Shown: positions 30,242-43,300 of the stretch, piece after piece
Layout of the letters: every line of letters begins with the position of its first letter
Numbering within the stretch: position 1 is the stretch's first letter
Assembly: GCF_000327385.1 (NCBI RefSeq)
Contig: NW_008707797.1
Span: forward strand, 579,571-643,570
Source: Lottia gigantea
Taxonomy: Eukaryota > Mollusca > Gastropoda > Lottiidae
Reading direction: 5' to 3'
DNA length: 64,000 bases
Notes under the pieces: model-generated
Told to the model about the DNA's origin: nothing
What the model saw: the letters and a program-made list of their open reading frames with translations, nothing else
Database searches by the model: none
Position numbers and translations under genes: made by a program

Positions 30242-33200
30242 ATGAAAAAGGAGAAGATATTATATGGAGTAGCGGGGGTGACAGGGGCTGCCATAGCAAC
30301 ATGGCGGACAAAGTTTCCATGGATTGGAGATGATTTGAAAATAATTCGCTGTGGGATGAAAATCTTCAAAAAACAAAATCCAGATATTGAACAGGGGCTG
30401 AATCTGATTGATAAATTTGAAATGAGCGTTAGCAGAAGCCCGGAGAAGACCTGTTTAATTTATGAAGACTGTTTATACTCGTATAGAATGGTGGATGAAT
30501 ATGCAAATAAGGTAGCGAACCTTGCGAAGTCTCTAGGATTAAAATTTGGAGATACTGTTTCCTTATACTGTACCAATTCACCTCAGTTTATTTGGACATT
30601 TTTAGGTTAGTTGATCTATATAACCTGCTTTATTTTGATGATATTGAATTTTTTTTTTTATTTGTTTATCTTTATATTAGTATGATATTTAGATGATCAA
30701 TATTCAGTTAATCTCATTTCACCTCGGGATTTTTCAGCAAGATTGCTACATGTATTTCAAGACAGACTATTTAGTGCAATTGATAACCCAGCAATTTCAA
30801 ATCAGGTGTCCTGATGAAGGGTTTAATACCCTTAACATTTGTTGATAGCAAATTAGCTCTTATCAAGTAGATGTAGGTCAAGTTCTTATTTTATTCACTT
30901 TATGTGAGTTTCGTTATATCATTAGTTTTCAATGTAATATTATGTAAGCTTATTTCCCTATCAACTGTCCGACCTGAAGCAGAGGCCATGACATCATAAT
31001 GTTTCTTTCTGTGGAAGATTCAAACCCAAGGCACTTCATCACCAAGCAAATGATGAGTCTTATGTCTTTAATGAATCAGACCTCTCTAATTGTAGGATTT
31101 TTAAAGTTGGGAATAACTGTCGCTATGATAAATACTAGTCTACATTCCAAATCTCTGTCCCATTCTGTCGTGTCCAGTGAATCCTTGGCTATTATTGTCG
31201 GAGAGGGTAGGTACATTATTTCATTATTATTATTGTTCAGAGAAACCAGACCCATGTAATCCAAACTGCAAATCATCAAGTCTCTAAAAGAGAAAACTGA
31301 CATGTACCTTAATGAATCAAAATTTGCACCATTTATTTCAATTTTCCAGCCAACCTGATAAGGGCCTTTACAATAGTCACATCGTAAAATGCTCAGTTTT
31401 AGTGAAATATGAAGAACCACAGATGTCTGATTTAAAATTAGAATGGTACGAATCAGTGCTATCTGTCTCCCTAATATTGAAAAAAGTTTATAAAACCTCT
31501 TTACAATCTCTATAATAGAACGATGTGTTACTTTATTTTAAACCATTTTAGCATTTAGCTCATTATGTATTTTGTTTATTTAAACTGTTGTTAAATTTCT
31601 GTTATCTAACAGGTGAGGCATTATTAAAGAATGTGATAGAGGCCCATCAAGATATGCCAAACGTAAAGGTTTACATCCAGGGTCTTCCCTCCTCTCAACT
31701 ACCATCGGATTTTATATCTTTTGACGATCTAATGTTGAGGGCGCTACCTGTCCCTGTAGATCGTAGTGTACGACGTGATATCAAACCATTCGATACGTGT
31801 TGCTTTATTTACACATCTGGAACAACAGGTATGTCAAAAAAATTATCCCCCTCACACTGTGTATTTTCATCCCTGATCTTCACAATGGTCAAGATATTAC
31901 ATCTACGTCTTATACCATGACTACGTAGACCACTTTCTTGTTTTATGCTCAGTGATTTGATAATATTGTACAAATTGTTAAGAGTTAAGTTTTTATATCC
32001 CACACATTTACCAAGTTATGTTTTCGTCCCTGAGTAGTGAGGATAACTGAGTTGACATATTATACCCTGAAGACTTACTGTGTGGCACTTTTGTCCCTGC
32101 ACTGTTGAAATATGTTTGATTTCTTTGTTTTAAACTTTAATCTAATGATATATTTTTTTTCCATTGTTCAATGAATGATCAATCTTATTAATTTTTATAC
32201 GCCCACATGAATATGTGGTCGTATATTGTCGTCGCCCCTGTCCGTCGGTCCGTCCGTCAACATTTCTTGTGAGCGCTATAGAGACTACAGTTTTTATCTG
32301 ATTTTGATGAAACTTGGTGTGATGCTTTAGATTGATAAGATCGAATTTGACATATTTTCGATGAACGGTTTTTGAGTTATTGCCCTTGACTTTGTTAAAA
32401 CGCGTCAAAATTTGTTAAAAATAGTTCGTGAGCAGGATTGAAGCTACAGTTTTCAACCGATTCTGATGAAACTTGGTGTGATCATTGGAATTGATAAGAT
32501 CTCGGATAAGTTCTAACATGGCGCATTTTCGATGAACAGATTTTGAGTTATTGCCCTTGACTTTGTTAAAACGCGTCGAAATTTGTTAAAAATAGTTTGT
32601 GAGCAGGATTGAAGCTACAGTTTTCAACCGATTCTGATGAAACTTGGTGTGATCATTGGAATTCATAAGATCTCGAACAAGTTCTAACTTGGCGCATTTT
32701 CGATGAACAGTTTTTGAGTTATTGCCCTTGACTTTGTTAAAAAGTGTTGAAATTTGTTAAAAATAGTTTGTGAGCCGGATTGAAGCTACAGTTTTCAACG
32801 GATTCTTATGAAACTTGGTTTTAATTTGACGCATTTTTGATGAACGGTTTTTGAGTTATTGCCCTTGACTTTGTTAAAGCGTGTTGAAATTTGTTAAAAA
32901 TAGTTTGTGAGCAGGATTGACGCTACAGTTTTCAACTGATTCTGATGAAACTTGGTGTGATCATTGGAATTGATAAGATCTCGGACAAGTTCTAATTTGA
33001 TGCATTTTCAATGAACAGTTTTTGAGTTATTGCCCTTGACTTTGTAAAATCGCGTTAAAATTTGTGAGTACAATAGAAGCTACAGTTTTCAACCGATTCT
33101 GATGAAACTTGGTGTGATCATTGGAATTGATAAGATCTCGGACAAGTTCTAACAAGAGATATTTTTTTGATGAACATTTTTTGAGTTATTGCCCTTGACT

Positions 33201-36200
33201 TTGTAAACACGGGTAGAAAGTTGTTTTTTGCCCTTGATTGGAGCTGTGTGATATAATTGTTTGTTATATTTGGGTTATTGATATTGATTTTAAAAAATTT
33301 TGTGGAATTATTCAGCATGAATAATTTCTTCAATATGAGAAAATTCGTACTTTAGTCACTAAAGACAGCTGCCAGTGGGCATATGTTACCTTGCAACGCA
33401 AGCTATCTTAAGTTTTTAGTAAAGCCTACTGAAAAATAATTTTTGCTGATTTTTAGGTTATCCTAAGCCAGTACATATACAACACTTTAAGGTCTATGCT
33501 TTTTGTAATGTCCTCTATGCGTTTTCTATCACCCCAGAGGACATTCTGTATAACACACTGCCTCTGTTCCATAGTGCTGGAATGTATAACCTGTGTAGTG
33601 GGCTGAACGTAGGTAAATAGAAGCCAGGGAAAGTATCTGCAGGTGCTTGCTGAATTCTGCATCTGAGGTGTTGATTTGATAATCATCTGATAATCATCTG
33701 ATAATCATCTGATAATCATCTGATAGATATATAAAGTGTTACAATTGTCTTAATCTTCATTGTTACATAGAATTCCTAGAATTAGGAAGTATAACTTCAT
33801 AAATATACCCTGAATTCTAAGTTAAATGATAACGAATATATTACTTAAAAATATTGAAGATTTGGTTTGAATTTCTTCTGTCATATAAATCATGAAATAT
33901 CTACTGCAAATCAGATTCAAATCAATACCTCTTGCTTGCTGCTTACTGCTTCACTATCTGTAATTTACCAAAATAGGACTGAAGGTATGGAAAAATAAAG
34001 GAGCACCTGCTCATACAGGCAGCGTTTCATTTCATTAGCCGAATAAGGTCGCAGCATTAAGATGTTAAACTTCATTTCATTTCATATGTCAATAATTGTA
34101 GGTCTACCCAAGCCAGTGTATATACAACAGATTAAAGCCCATGCTATCGGTAACACGCATTTTGCTCTGGAACTAAGTGACAAGGATACATTATATGTTG
34201 TATTGCCGCTGTTCCATTCAGCAGCTTGTATGAGTCTATGGAGTGGGTTGAACGCAGGTTTGTTGATTAATTAGAATAGTCCATAATACTAACTGTTAAG
34301 ATAGGTTCCTGTATTATCATTTATTAATACATACTGTTATTTTAAAACTTGATATGAAAACACTTTGCATTCAGATTTACAACTTGGTTGAATGTGTTTC
34401 TCAAAATTTCTAATCCACTACAGCTCAACTCATGCTGCGGACATGTGTTTCGGATTATAAATCTAGTTCCTACTTGTAGAGATAAAAGTCAACTTTCCAT
34501 TGTACATTCATGGGATTTGAGGTAAATAAGAAAAGTAAGGAACTCTCTGAACAGGAGCAAAAATTGAATAGAGCTAAAGAATATTGAGAATTAATAATGA
34601 AAGTTTAAACGCTGAGACTTACACAAGAACTTGAGTGATTGTACAAATTTATTCCACTTCTATACCACAAATAATCTGTTAAATATTTGTCTTGCTTTAG
34701 CTCTGCTGCTTTTCTCGATCTTTAAGCTTGCTATGATATTTATCATATTATCAACCAAAGTTTTATTATTATTTTAACTTAATTAGATTAGAATTGACAA
34801 CCTCATTTACAAATGAATTACAAAGTTAAAGTCACACTTGAATTTTAAATTTTATTATAAAATTAAATTATTACCTAGTCAAAAGTTCATGTCAAAATTT
34901 CGTTACAATATTTGACGTAATGACAGTTCTGTATTCAGAAGTTTGATCTTACTTTTAAAAGGTTGTACGATTGTTTTGAAGAAGAAGTTTTCAGCCCATG
35001 AATTCTGGGAAGATGTGGTACGCTATAATGTGACGATATTTCAGTATATCGGAGAGCTGTGTCGTTATTTATTGTCACAGCCACCAGTAAGTATTATCAG
35101 AGAGACTTATTAACCCAGGCTAAATTTATTATGATCAGCTTTTGCGACAGTGATTTCAGTGGACTTGCAAGACTCACAGACTGAAAATATGAAAGGTGCA
35201 AATTGATGTTATCAGTGTCCCAGATACACAAAGAAATTTTAGAAAACATCTTTACAAATTAAAAGTGTTACATTTAGCTATGTAGACTCTCAAAAGTATT
35301 TAAATATGATCAACCAATCACTTAATAATTGCAATATTTATTTTACGGTCTCATAAATTTATGATTTTATGTTTTAGAGTCCACTAGATAGCAAACATAA
35401 AGTACGAGCTATCATTGGAAACGGTTTACGGAAAGATATCTGGACCAAGTTTCAAACCCGGTTTAAAATCCCATTGATTCTGGAGTTTTTCGCAGCTACC
35501 GAGGGAAATACTCTTCTATTTCAACTGTCCAATAAACCTGGCTCTTGTGGAAGATTGTCTCCTTTTATAGTAAGTTATATGTTATAATTTATTTCTTAAA
35601 ATGTATAAAAGTATTATCAACTTGATCTGAAAAGACAGGCCCATAGTCACATATCTTGATAGTTTTACCATCATGATGACTTTATTACCTATCTATTTTC
35701 ATTGTGTCATTTGCTAAATGCCATTTGATGAAATTTTTGTATTTACAGCAAAAACTTGAGCCATTTCCTCGTCGACTGGTAAAATATGATTATGACACAG
35801 CTGAGCCTCTTCGAGATAAAAATGGTCGCTGTATTCCTATCAAACCCGGTAAGATTGAATTATTTTATTTTGTAACAAGTTGCTTCAGTGAATGAGTCAA
35901 TGACCTCACTAGATTGTCTGATGCCAATCTGGGACTGAGTTAACTTAGCATCATTTAGAAGAGGCCATGTAACTGATACTGTTTATTTGGTATCTAGGTT
36001 TGTCAACTCAGCATCCCTTTCAAAGGTCCATGTAGCTTATATTTTAGTTTAATTGTGTCTAAGTTAACAGTTTCTTTAACCATTGTATTTACAGGTGAAG
36101 TTGGTATATTATTAAGTGGTGTCAACCCTTTAACCAAAGATTTACCAATGTACAAGGCATCACGTGCCGAGAATGATAAAAAGATAGTTCGGAATGCCTT

Positions 36201-37419
36201 CGTGGATGGTGACGAGTATTTTAACTATGGTGATTTGTTATATTTAGATAAAGACTATTTTCTTTATTTTAATGATAGAATTGGAGATACTTTCAGGTAT
36301 GTTTTTTGTTGACATTCGTTAATAACATTTTTATGCGTGTGCGTTACTTTTTTGGTTACTGGTAGTTCAGCATATCGTTTGTCTATAATTTATGTCAAAA
36401 AGCAAGACAGATGAAATAGATTTTGCATCGATTTTATTTCACTCTCGAACCACCTCTTAATTAAGAAACATGGACATTAGCTCATGTATTTCCCAAAGCT
36501 AATTAATGCGTTCAGTATTAAAGTTTTCTTGACTAGACATGAAAATGGGATACCTGCAAGTCATGTAAAAAATCATTTAAAATTTCTCAGTTTTCACCCA
36601 TCTTAATGAGCCCAATGAGGCACTCAATACTGTCGTTTGTGACTAAAATAAGCTAGATAGGGATACCTACAAGTAATTTTTATACTCCATTGTTTATATT
36701 ATAGATGGAAAGGAGAGAACGTATCAACAACAGAAGTAGCTAATATTTTAACTGATATAGATTTTATACATGATGCTAATGTTTATGGTGTCACTGTTCC
36801 AGGTAGGGTGGCTTTCATTCTTCTGATAGTTAGCTACAAATGTTGAACCTCAAATTGGAGCTGCAGTTTCTCAGCGAGTTAAGACGAAAGCCCAGGGCTC
36901 AATCCTGCCGTAGGTCGAGATAAAATCTGCCGAAATTCTTCAACCCTGGTGGTCATATCAGACTGGGCCTGTAATCAGTTTAAAGTTATTTGAGATTATA
37001 AAACACCATATCATTTTATTTGAATTTAAAATTGCAATTCCTTCAGATCCTCACGTACATTTCTGATTCCCATCCATTCCAGTTATATTTGAATTTGTTT
37101 TATTTTAGGACAAGATGGTAGAGCAGGAATGGCAGCAATAACTTTATACAACGATTCAGAATTAACAACAAAACAACTCAAGGTTATTTATGAACATTGT
37201 GAAAAGGAGCTTCCACATTATGCTGTGCCAATATTTTTACGTGTATTGAAAGAAGATATTTTAACAGTAACGTATAAACAGAAGAAAAGGGACATTGTTA
37301 AAGAGGGTTTTGATCCTCTATCTGTTAGTGATGCATTATATTTTAGAGATTCCAAACGAGCTACTTACATTCCCTTAACTACAGATTTATACCCGGTTAT
37401 ATTAAAATCTAAATTATAA
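30242..37419 (+). CDS. SLC27A: Long-chain fatty acid transport protein / very-long-chain acyl-CoA synthetase, copy 1
   Basis: Membrane acyl-CoA synthetase of the FATP family. It adenylates long or very long fatty acids and joins them to CoA, driving uptake. Coding exons: 30242-30605, 31096-31206, 31613-31828, then one of 33457-33612 (4a) or 34102-34257 (4b), 34962-35086, 35378-35569, 35749-35848, 36095-36296, 36705-36802, 37109-37419. With one exon 4 this gives 1875 nt and 624 residues, normal for SLC27A. An N-terminal membrane segment ([17 protein letters not shown]) precedes the AMP-binding domain. The AMP motif is IYTSGTTG followed by YPKP or [12 protein letters not shown] is the second ATP motif, and [16 protein letters not shown] is the FATP/VLACS signature. 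AATAAA lies at 37581-37586. It most resembles the SLC27A1/A4 type, but I do not assign a paralogue. Confidence 0.96.
31874..31920 (+). repeat. Partial copy of the 9596-9671 hairpin element
   Basis: ATCTTCACAATGGTCAAGAT and the AT-rich bases after it match the left half of the hairpin element at 9596. It lies in SLC27A-1 intron 3. The right arm is not a clean match. Confidence 0.5.
32195..33235 (+). repeat. Tandem repeat of about 140-172 bp, about 6 copies, in SLC27A-1 intron 3
   Basis: Units contain TGAAGCTACAGTTTTCAACC, GATTCTGATGAAACTTGGTG and TTTTTGAGTTATTGCCCTTG in fixed order, starting near 32285, 32440, 32612, 32783, 32923 and 33070. The left edge carries a CCGTCGGTCCGTCCGTC run. Units vary in length through internal loss. 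This style of repeat looks familiar from molluscan genomes. That is recollection, not a search result. Confidence 0.85.
33457..33612 (+). other. SLC27A-1 alternative exon 4a
   Basis: 156 nt, phase 1 in and phase 1 out, flanked by TTTTTAG and GTAAAT. It encodes [15 protein letters not shown] at the start and [17 protein letters not shown] at the end. It is homologous to exon 4b and to the single exon 4 of SLC27A-2. It is open throughout and looks functional. Confidence 0.85.
33675..33726 (+). repeat. 11-bp microsatellite
   Basis: About five copies of TGATAATCATC, directly after exon 4a of SLC27A-1. Confidence 0.9.
34102..34257 (+). other. SLC27A-1 alternative exon 4b
   Basis: 156 nt with the same phases as 4a. 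It encodes [16 protein letters not shown] and ends [18 protein letters not shown]. The sequence just after the ATP motif differs strongly from 4a, while PKP and LPLFHSA are kept in both. It starts 489 nt after 4a ends. Confidence 0.88.
36850..36920 (+). repeat. Possible tRNA-derived SINE remnant
   Basis: TTTCTCAGCGAGTTAAGACG followed by CCCAGGGCTCAATCCTG resembles spaced A-box and B-box sequences. It lies in SLC27A-1 intron 9. It is weak and not folded by me. Confidence 0.25.
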
Positions 37420-40360
37420 AGTTTTATTTTTGGGGGAATATAGTATTATTAATATTGTTACCAGTTGATAGAACTCAATTTCAGCTTTCTGTATAGTCAT
37501 CTAAATATTTAATTTACCAGTTAATACAGCTGGATTTCTGTTATCTTTATACAGTTACTGTATCAATAATTTTGAAATTCAATAAAAGATATTGTGCTCT
37601 GATAAAATAAATATTAATGAAAGGGAAAGTGCAAGAGTTTGAAAGGTTGTAAAGGAGCGCGATATGTTTTTTGATTTGAGTTAAAATGAGGCTGATCAAC
37701 TCGTAGTTTTTTTATCTCGTCAAACCACAGATATCATGTAACAGAAACCTCAGTGTGTGTTGTGTGAGTGTCCAGTTTTCAAATAGGTTGTGTGAATGGT
37801 TTTATTATCATTTTTATACAAATTTTCTTCTTTTCACAAATTGTGGAGGGTAATTTAATATTTTGATTGAAAAAATCTTCAGATGTTCAAATAAAACAAA
37901 AGATTTATGATGTGTGTAAACTAACATTCATACATTCATACCAAGGTGTTAAGATTCTGGCATTATGTATAAATTGGGGAAATATTTGACAAATATTAAT
38001 GCAATCAGGACAGGCAGCAGATTTTTAGAAAGTTTATCTTTTTATTATGTATTGTTATTATCTGTGTAGTACTGAAATAAGGCTATTAATATTTCTAATC
38101 TAAATACAACAAGTTATATTCTTTTAATCAGAGAAAGTTCTAAGCACAATACCTTGTTTCTAGAATAACCCAAAAATATTTCCTTTGAAATTATCAAATT
38201 CATCTTTAACGTTGTAGAACTTTTATAAATATAGAGACATATTAAACATCTAAAACATATTCTGTTGGATAATCTTGTTATTTAAAATACAACTGAGATT
38301 GTTTTTAACCTATATTTTATCTTTCAAATGGATTTCTTATCATGTTTTTAAATTGCTGATTACTAATAGTTGTTTTATGTTTGATAATTTATTTTGTTCA
38401 TTATTATACAACTAATAAGATTGATTTGGTACTTCTCTTTGGAGGAGTCCACTACTATAATATTTTTACTCCTGATTTTGCCATGCTTTGGATGAGATTT
38501 TGATTAACGGAATTGTCTTTTTATTGTAATGGAATTTCAGATTTTTGTGAAATAGATTTTTTTTATCATTGTTAAAATAGTCATTATGTATTTTAATTTA
38601 AAATTTTAACTTTTTAAGTTTATGTTACATGCTTAATTTTTATGATTAGAATTTTTTTAAAGAATGTTTTATATTAAAAATTGATTTTGTGAAATTTTGA
38701 ATATAACAGTGTATTAAACTTCCTGTCTGAGTTTAAAATACAGGACAGGACAGCAAGGCAGGGTATGCTCAACTTGTTTTTCAAATTGTCAATTGGAGAT
38801 TCAATATAGCTTATATTTTTTATTTGGTATTTATCTAACTCTTTAATGATATCAATTGTCAACTGTGAAAATTGCCAGTACCCGCTTTTATAGTCTAGAA
38901 AGGTAAACTTTATATTATAATGTTGTTTTTCTCGAAGTTATTTATTATAGGTATATTTGTATTCCTCGACACTCTAGATGTTAATATTCAAGCAAGATAA
39001 TCAATGCAAAACCTTTTAACATTTATAACCCTCACAGTATAAAGCAGCCTGGGGTTTTATGAATTCTCTTTCACCAGTAATAGCATTAAATTTTTTAATG
39101 AATTTAATATAAACAACTGACAACAAAGTATTACATAAATAGAACAGAGAAATATATATGTAGAAAAATATCCACTATTTACACTCCTCATTTACACATA
39201 AAAAAAAATACTGCGCATTATACTCGCAAATATACAGTACACATACATTAACCATTTGATAATATACAAATCATTTCCCATAGCACCAGACTCAACAACA
39301 TACTTGACTTCAATATGAAATAATAAAACACTACAAGGATATCTTATACTTTGGATGAATGAAAATCATTTAAATTTCTATTCTATTTTCATTACAGAAT
39401 ATTATGTGCCGTCCTCCAATAGTCTTTACAAGAAAAGAAACAGTAATTCAAATTTAGGTACGTATTTTTTATTGCACCACTTTCAAAACTGCTTATAGCA
39501 AGGACAGAAACTATACTGTAGTAGATTGAAAACACCTTGACAGTTACCTTACAGAATCAGATTTTTTCCAAATATAATGAAGCCTCTGGTACATAATATA
39601 ACCAATACCCATTTTTGCTAACTTCCGGTTTGGTGGTTGGGATCCAACTGTGTATTAAGAATCTTCCCAATGACAAGCTGATTGTGAATTCCGGAAGTGA
39701 ATTGATTCAGAAAGGAGGCCGTCATTTACACCACAAACAATTTTTATTCATTTTCTACCGATGTTTTCTAACTCTTGTTGATTACTTCCGTAAGTTATGG
39801 CTTCTCTAACCGATCAATTACTTGAGATTGTAGGGGAAAATCACCTTGGAACTTCCTACAATGCACAAAACCGAGTACAATTCGAAGTATTTGGCATCCT
39901 ATCATCCCACATAAAGTTAATAAAGCGTGGATTTTTTTTCGATTGAAACGATATGGAGAACGATAAAGGTTCGTTGACATACTTTATTGCCGATAACAAC
40001 ATGTCCCTCTTACTTCGAGTTCAGTATTTCCAAATATTAGTTATTAAAAAATCATTACTGAACTTTGCAAGTTTATGATTTGCTTTGGTTGACTGAGCAC
40101 CTGTCATACTCCAGACAAACCGAGTCATCCTGTCGCCTACAATAAAAAGTCTAGTACCATTGTTCTAAATGGGTTTTTGATATAAGGAAATTTCCAGTTA
40201 ACTTTCAAATATCTATCAGTAATTCCTTGTATCCCAGGGCGTTATACACAATGTCTAAAATTGTTCTTTGAAAACCATGTATCACTCAAACATAAACATT
40301 TAGCAACCAAAGAAAATTTCAAGAAAAATTTATTTTTAAATAGGCACATCACGACATGGT
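37420..40360. other. Convergent intergenic region between the two SLC27A genes
   Basis: Very AT-rich. It holds both 3' UTRs: AATAAA for copy 1 at 37581, and AATAAA on the minus strand for copy 2 at 40334-40329. It also holds a dispersed repeat copy at 38431-38512. No exon or RNA gene was recognised. Confidence 0.6.
38431..38512 (+). repeat. Dispersed repeat, copy 2 (GGAGGAGTCCACTACT family)
   Basis: Matches 20748-20830 in order and spacing, including GGAGGAGTCCACTACT and TTTGGATGAGAT. It carries TTTTTACTCCTGATTTT where copy 1 has one change. Confidence 0.6.
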
Positions 40361-43300
40361 TTATAACTTTGATTTGGTCAAGATGGTTGATAAAACAGTC
40401 TCTGTAAGAGGTATGTAAGTTTTTAGTGTATCATCTCGAATAAATAGTGGATCTTCCACAACGTTTAGATCATAACCTTCTTTAGCAAGGTCGACCTTTC
40501 TTTGTTTAAATGTAGCTGTTAACACTGCCTCTTGTAATATCCGTATAAATAATGGTGTAGCATATCGGGGTAAGTTGTGTTCACAGTGTTGATAAAACGA
40601 TTGTAAGTGTTCACTGTCTAAATTTGTTAAATCGTTTAAAGTTAAGGCTGCCATCCCTGCCTTCCCATCATGACCTGCAATAGAAAACAGAATCTGTCAT
40701 TGTATTTCGAAGCATGACAATATTAAAAACAAATCAATGACTAAGCTTCTCCACCCCTTTCCCTTCAATCTCTCTGTCAAACCACTGGTGCAACATCTGC
40801 AACACAACATAATATTGTGGTCAAAATAAGTACATACGTCTTAACCTGTAGTCAAAAAACCAGAGTCGAATGCAACTGACTAAGATAACAGATCAAGCAA
40901 ACAAAGATTGTACCGAATGCGTAAATCTATATTCTCTGTTATTGTCGTCTCCTTTGAATGAACAGAAACATCGGATATCCTACCTGGAACAGTGACACCA
41001 TAAACATTAGCATCATGTATAAAATCTATATCAGTTAAAATATTAGCTACTTCTGTTGTTGATACGTTCTCTCCTTTCCATCTATAATATAAACAATGGA
41101 GTATAAAAATTACTTGTCGGTATCCTTTGTTAAAATCAAGGTTATATGCACACATGAAAAGTTAACATCCTAGTAGTCAATAATTGCACTCAGAAAAACA
41201 AAGTTGCAAGTAGAGAAATTCGACTTAATTTCAATATTATCTGCAGGTATCCCGTTTTCATGTCTAATCAGGTAACGTTAACTAATCTGTACATTATTTA
41301 GTGTACGACATGAACCAGTTTATCTGCATGATTTTTTGAAGAGTGAGGGGGGGGGAGGGGTCTTAAGAGTCTTATGAAATCAATGCAAAATCCATTTAAT
41401 TTGTCTGGCTTTCTGACCTTAACTATAGGGTCGCGATATGAAGAGCTACAAGTAACCAAAATGTACGATTTGCAGTTAAGATTTCATATAATGCTCTATA
41501 AAAACACCTCTTACGGCTTTAGAATTGTTACCAACAAACCAAAACTTTGTTGATTATGATACCTGCTTAAACTTGTATATGATAAGTTTGATGGTAGTTA
41601 CTAAATGATCTATGCTAACGTGAGACCTACCTGAAGGTATCCCCAAGTCGATCGTGAAAATACATGAAATAATCTTGATCTAAATAAACTGTATCACCAT
41701 AATTAAAATAGACGTCACCATCTTCAAAAGCATTCCTGACTATTTTCTTATCATTTGCCTCAACAGAAGCTTTATACAGTGGTTTCACCTGAGCTTCTGG
41801 TGGAATTCCAGATATAATTAACCCACTCTCTCCTGTAAATAAAGTGGACAAAGTTTTAAACTCTGAATACTGCGACAGTTCTCTTGATTGTGGACGTTAG
41901 CTCATATAGAAGGACTGTGGACTACAGTGAATTGCCTGAGGATCGTATGAACATGTGACATTAACTAGCTACTTACAAATCTTTGAATGAGGTAGTTTTG
42001 CGTCCTACTGTTGTGTAGGATGTTGGAGATTGATCTGTAATCAATGAAAAAACAACCCACCTGCCTTAATGTCAATACATCGACCATTTTGATCTCTAAT
42101 TGGTTGAGCTGTTTCATAATCACATTTTACAATACGGGACATATTACCTGGTAATCTTTTCTGAAATACAGGTCAATCATCTGATAATATCAACTGGTTA
42201 CAATAACCTAATAACTGATAATAATATATATCGAGTTATTATTAGCTAAGACAGTGGACTGTGTGAAAGGTATACCGAACTGATAGACTGAATTATAAAT
42301 TGAAGGCTATAAGCTATGTGGACTTTATCACAGTACAAGTCGTAAGTTTAAGGTTTCCAATTAAACGCATCATTCGATGTCAATATGATAATATATAAGT
42401 ACATTTGAATTTATTGACAATGATTGTGTACTTACCAAAAAGGGTGAAAGTCGACCAATAGCCCCGGGTTTATTTGATAACTGACAATTGAACCCAGTCC
42501 CTTCAGTCGCTCCAAAGAATTCAACTATCAACGGTATTCTGAATCTAGCTTGGAATTTCTCCCAGATATCTTTTCTTAAACCATTTCCAAAGATTGCTTT
42601 TATTTTATGTTGAGTTTCCAAAGGATCCTGAAATTCAGATCATGGTAAATGATATTCTCTACTTTCATGATTCACTCCAGATAACGAAAATCTTAAAGTT
42701 AAATCTGGCTCCATCGTTGTTTGTAAGCCAAAGGTATTGGCGCAACTAAGGAGGTGTGAAGTACAGGCGTCGGAAGATGAAGCCGTGTTTAGGGCTGGTA
42801 CGGTATGATGGTACGGAACGAACGATTAATGGTCGCCGATGACGATTAAGCAGTACACCAAGCTGCAAAAAGATGACCATTGAATGGATCTGTTGCCAGT
42901 GATGTCGACTAATTTTAGAGAAAAAACACCAATAACCTTTGGCTGTGAGAGTAAATATCTACAAAGTTCACCAATATACTGAAACATCGTCACATCAAAC
43001 AGTTTGATATCCTTCCAAAAACTTCTTAACGAAAACTTCTTTTTTAATACTATAGTAGTTCCTGGAAACAATGGAAGAAGAAAAGTGATAAGAGCTCTCT
43101 CGGCCGATGAATCAAAGACGACGATATACATTTAAGCTGGTCGTCGATTTTATTGTGATCAGTACCTATCGTAATAACAGAACAACAAATCAACGTACCT
43201 AAGTCTATGGATCCCAACCAGCTCAGCTGACCCGAGGAATGGTATAGAGGTAGAAATAAATACACAATATCTTTAGAATTTCCACCAAAAAATGATAATA

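Noticed and set aside
33457-33612. Exon 4a of SLC27A-1 as a dead duplicate
   Set aside because: It is open, in phase, has good splice sites and keeps PKP and LPLFHSA, so alternative use is the better reading without transcript data.
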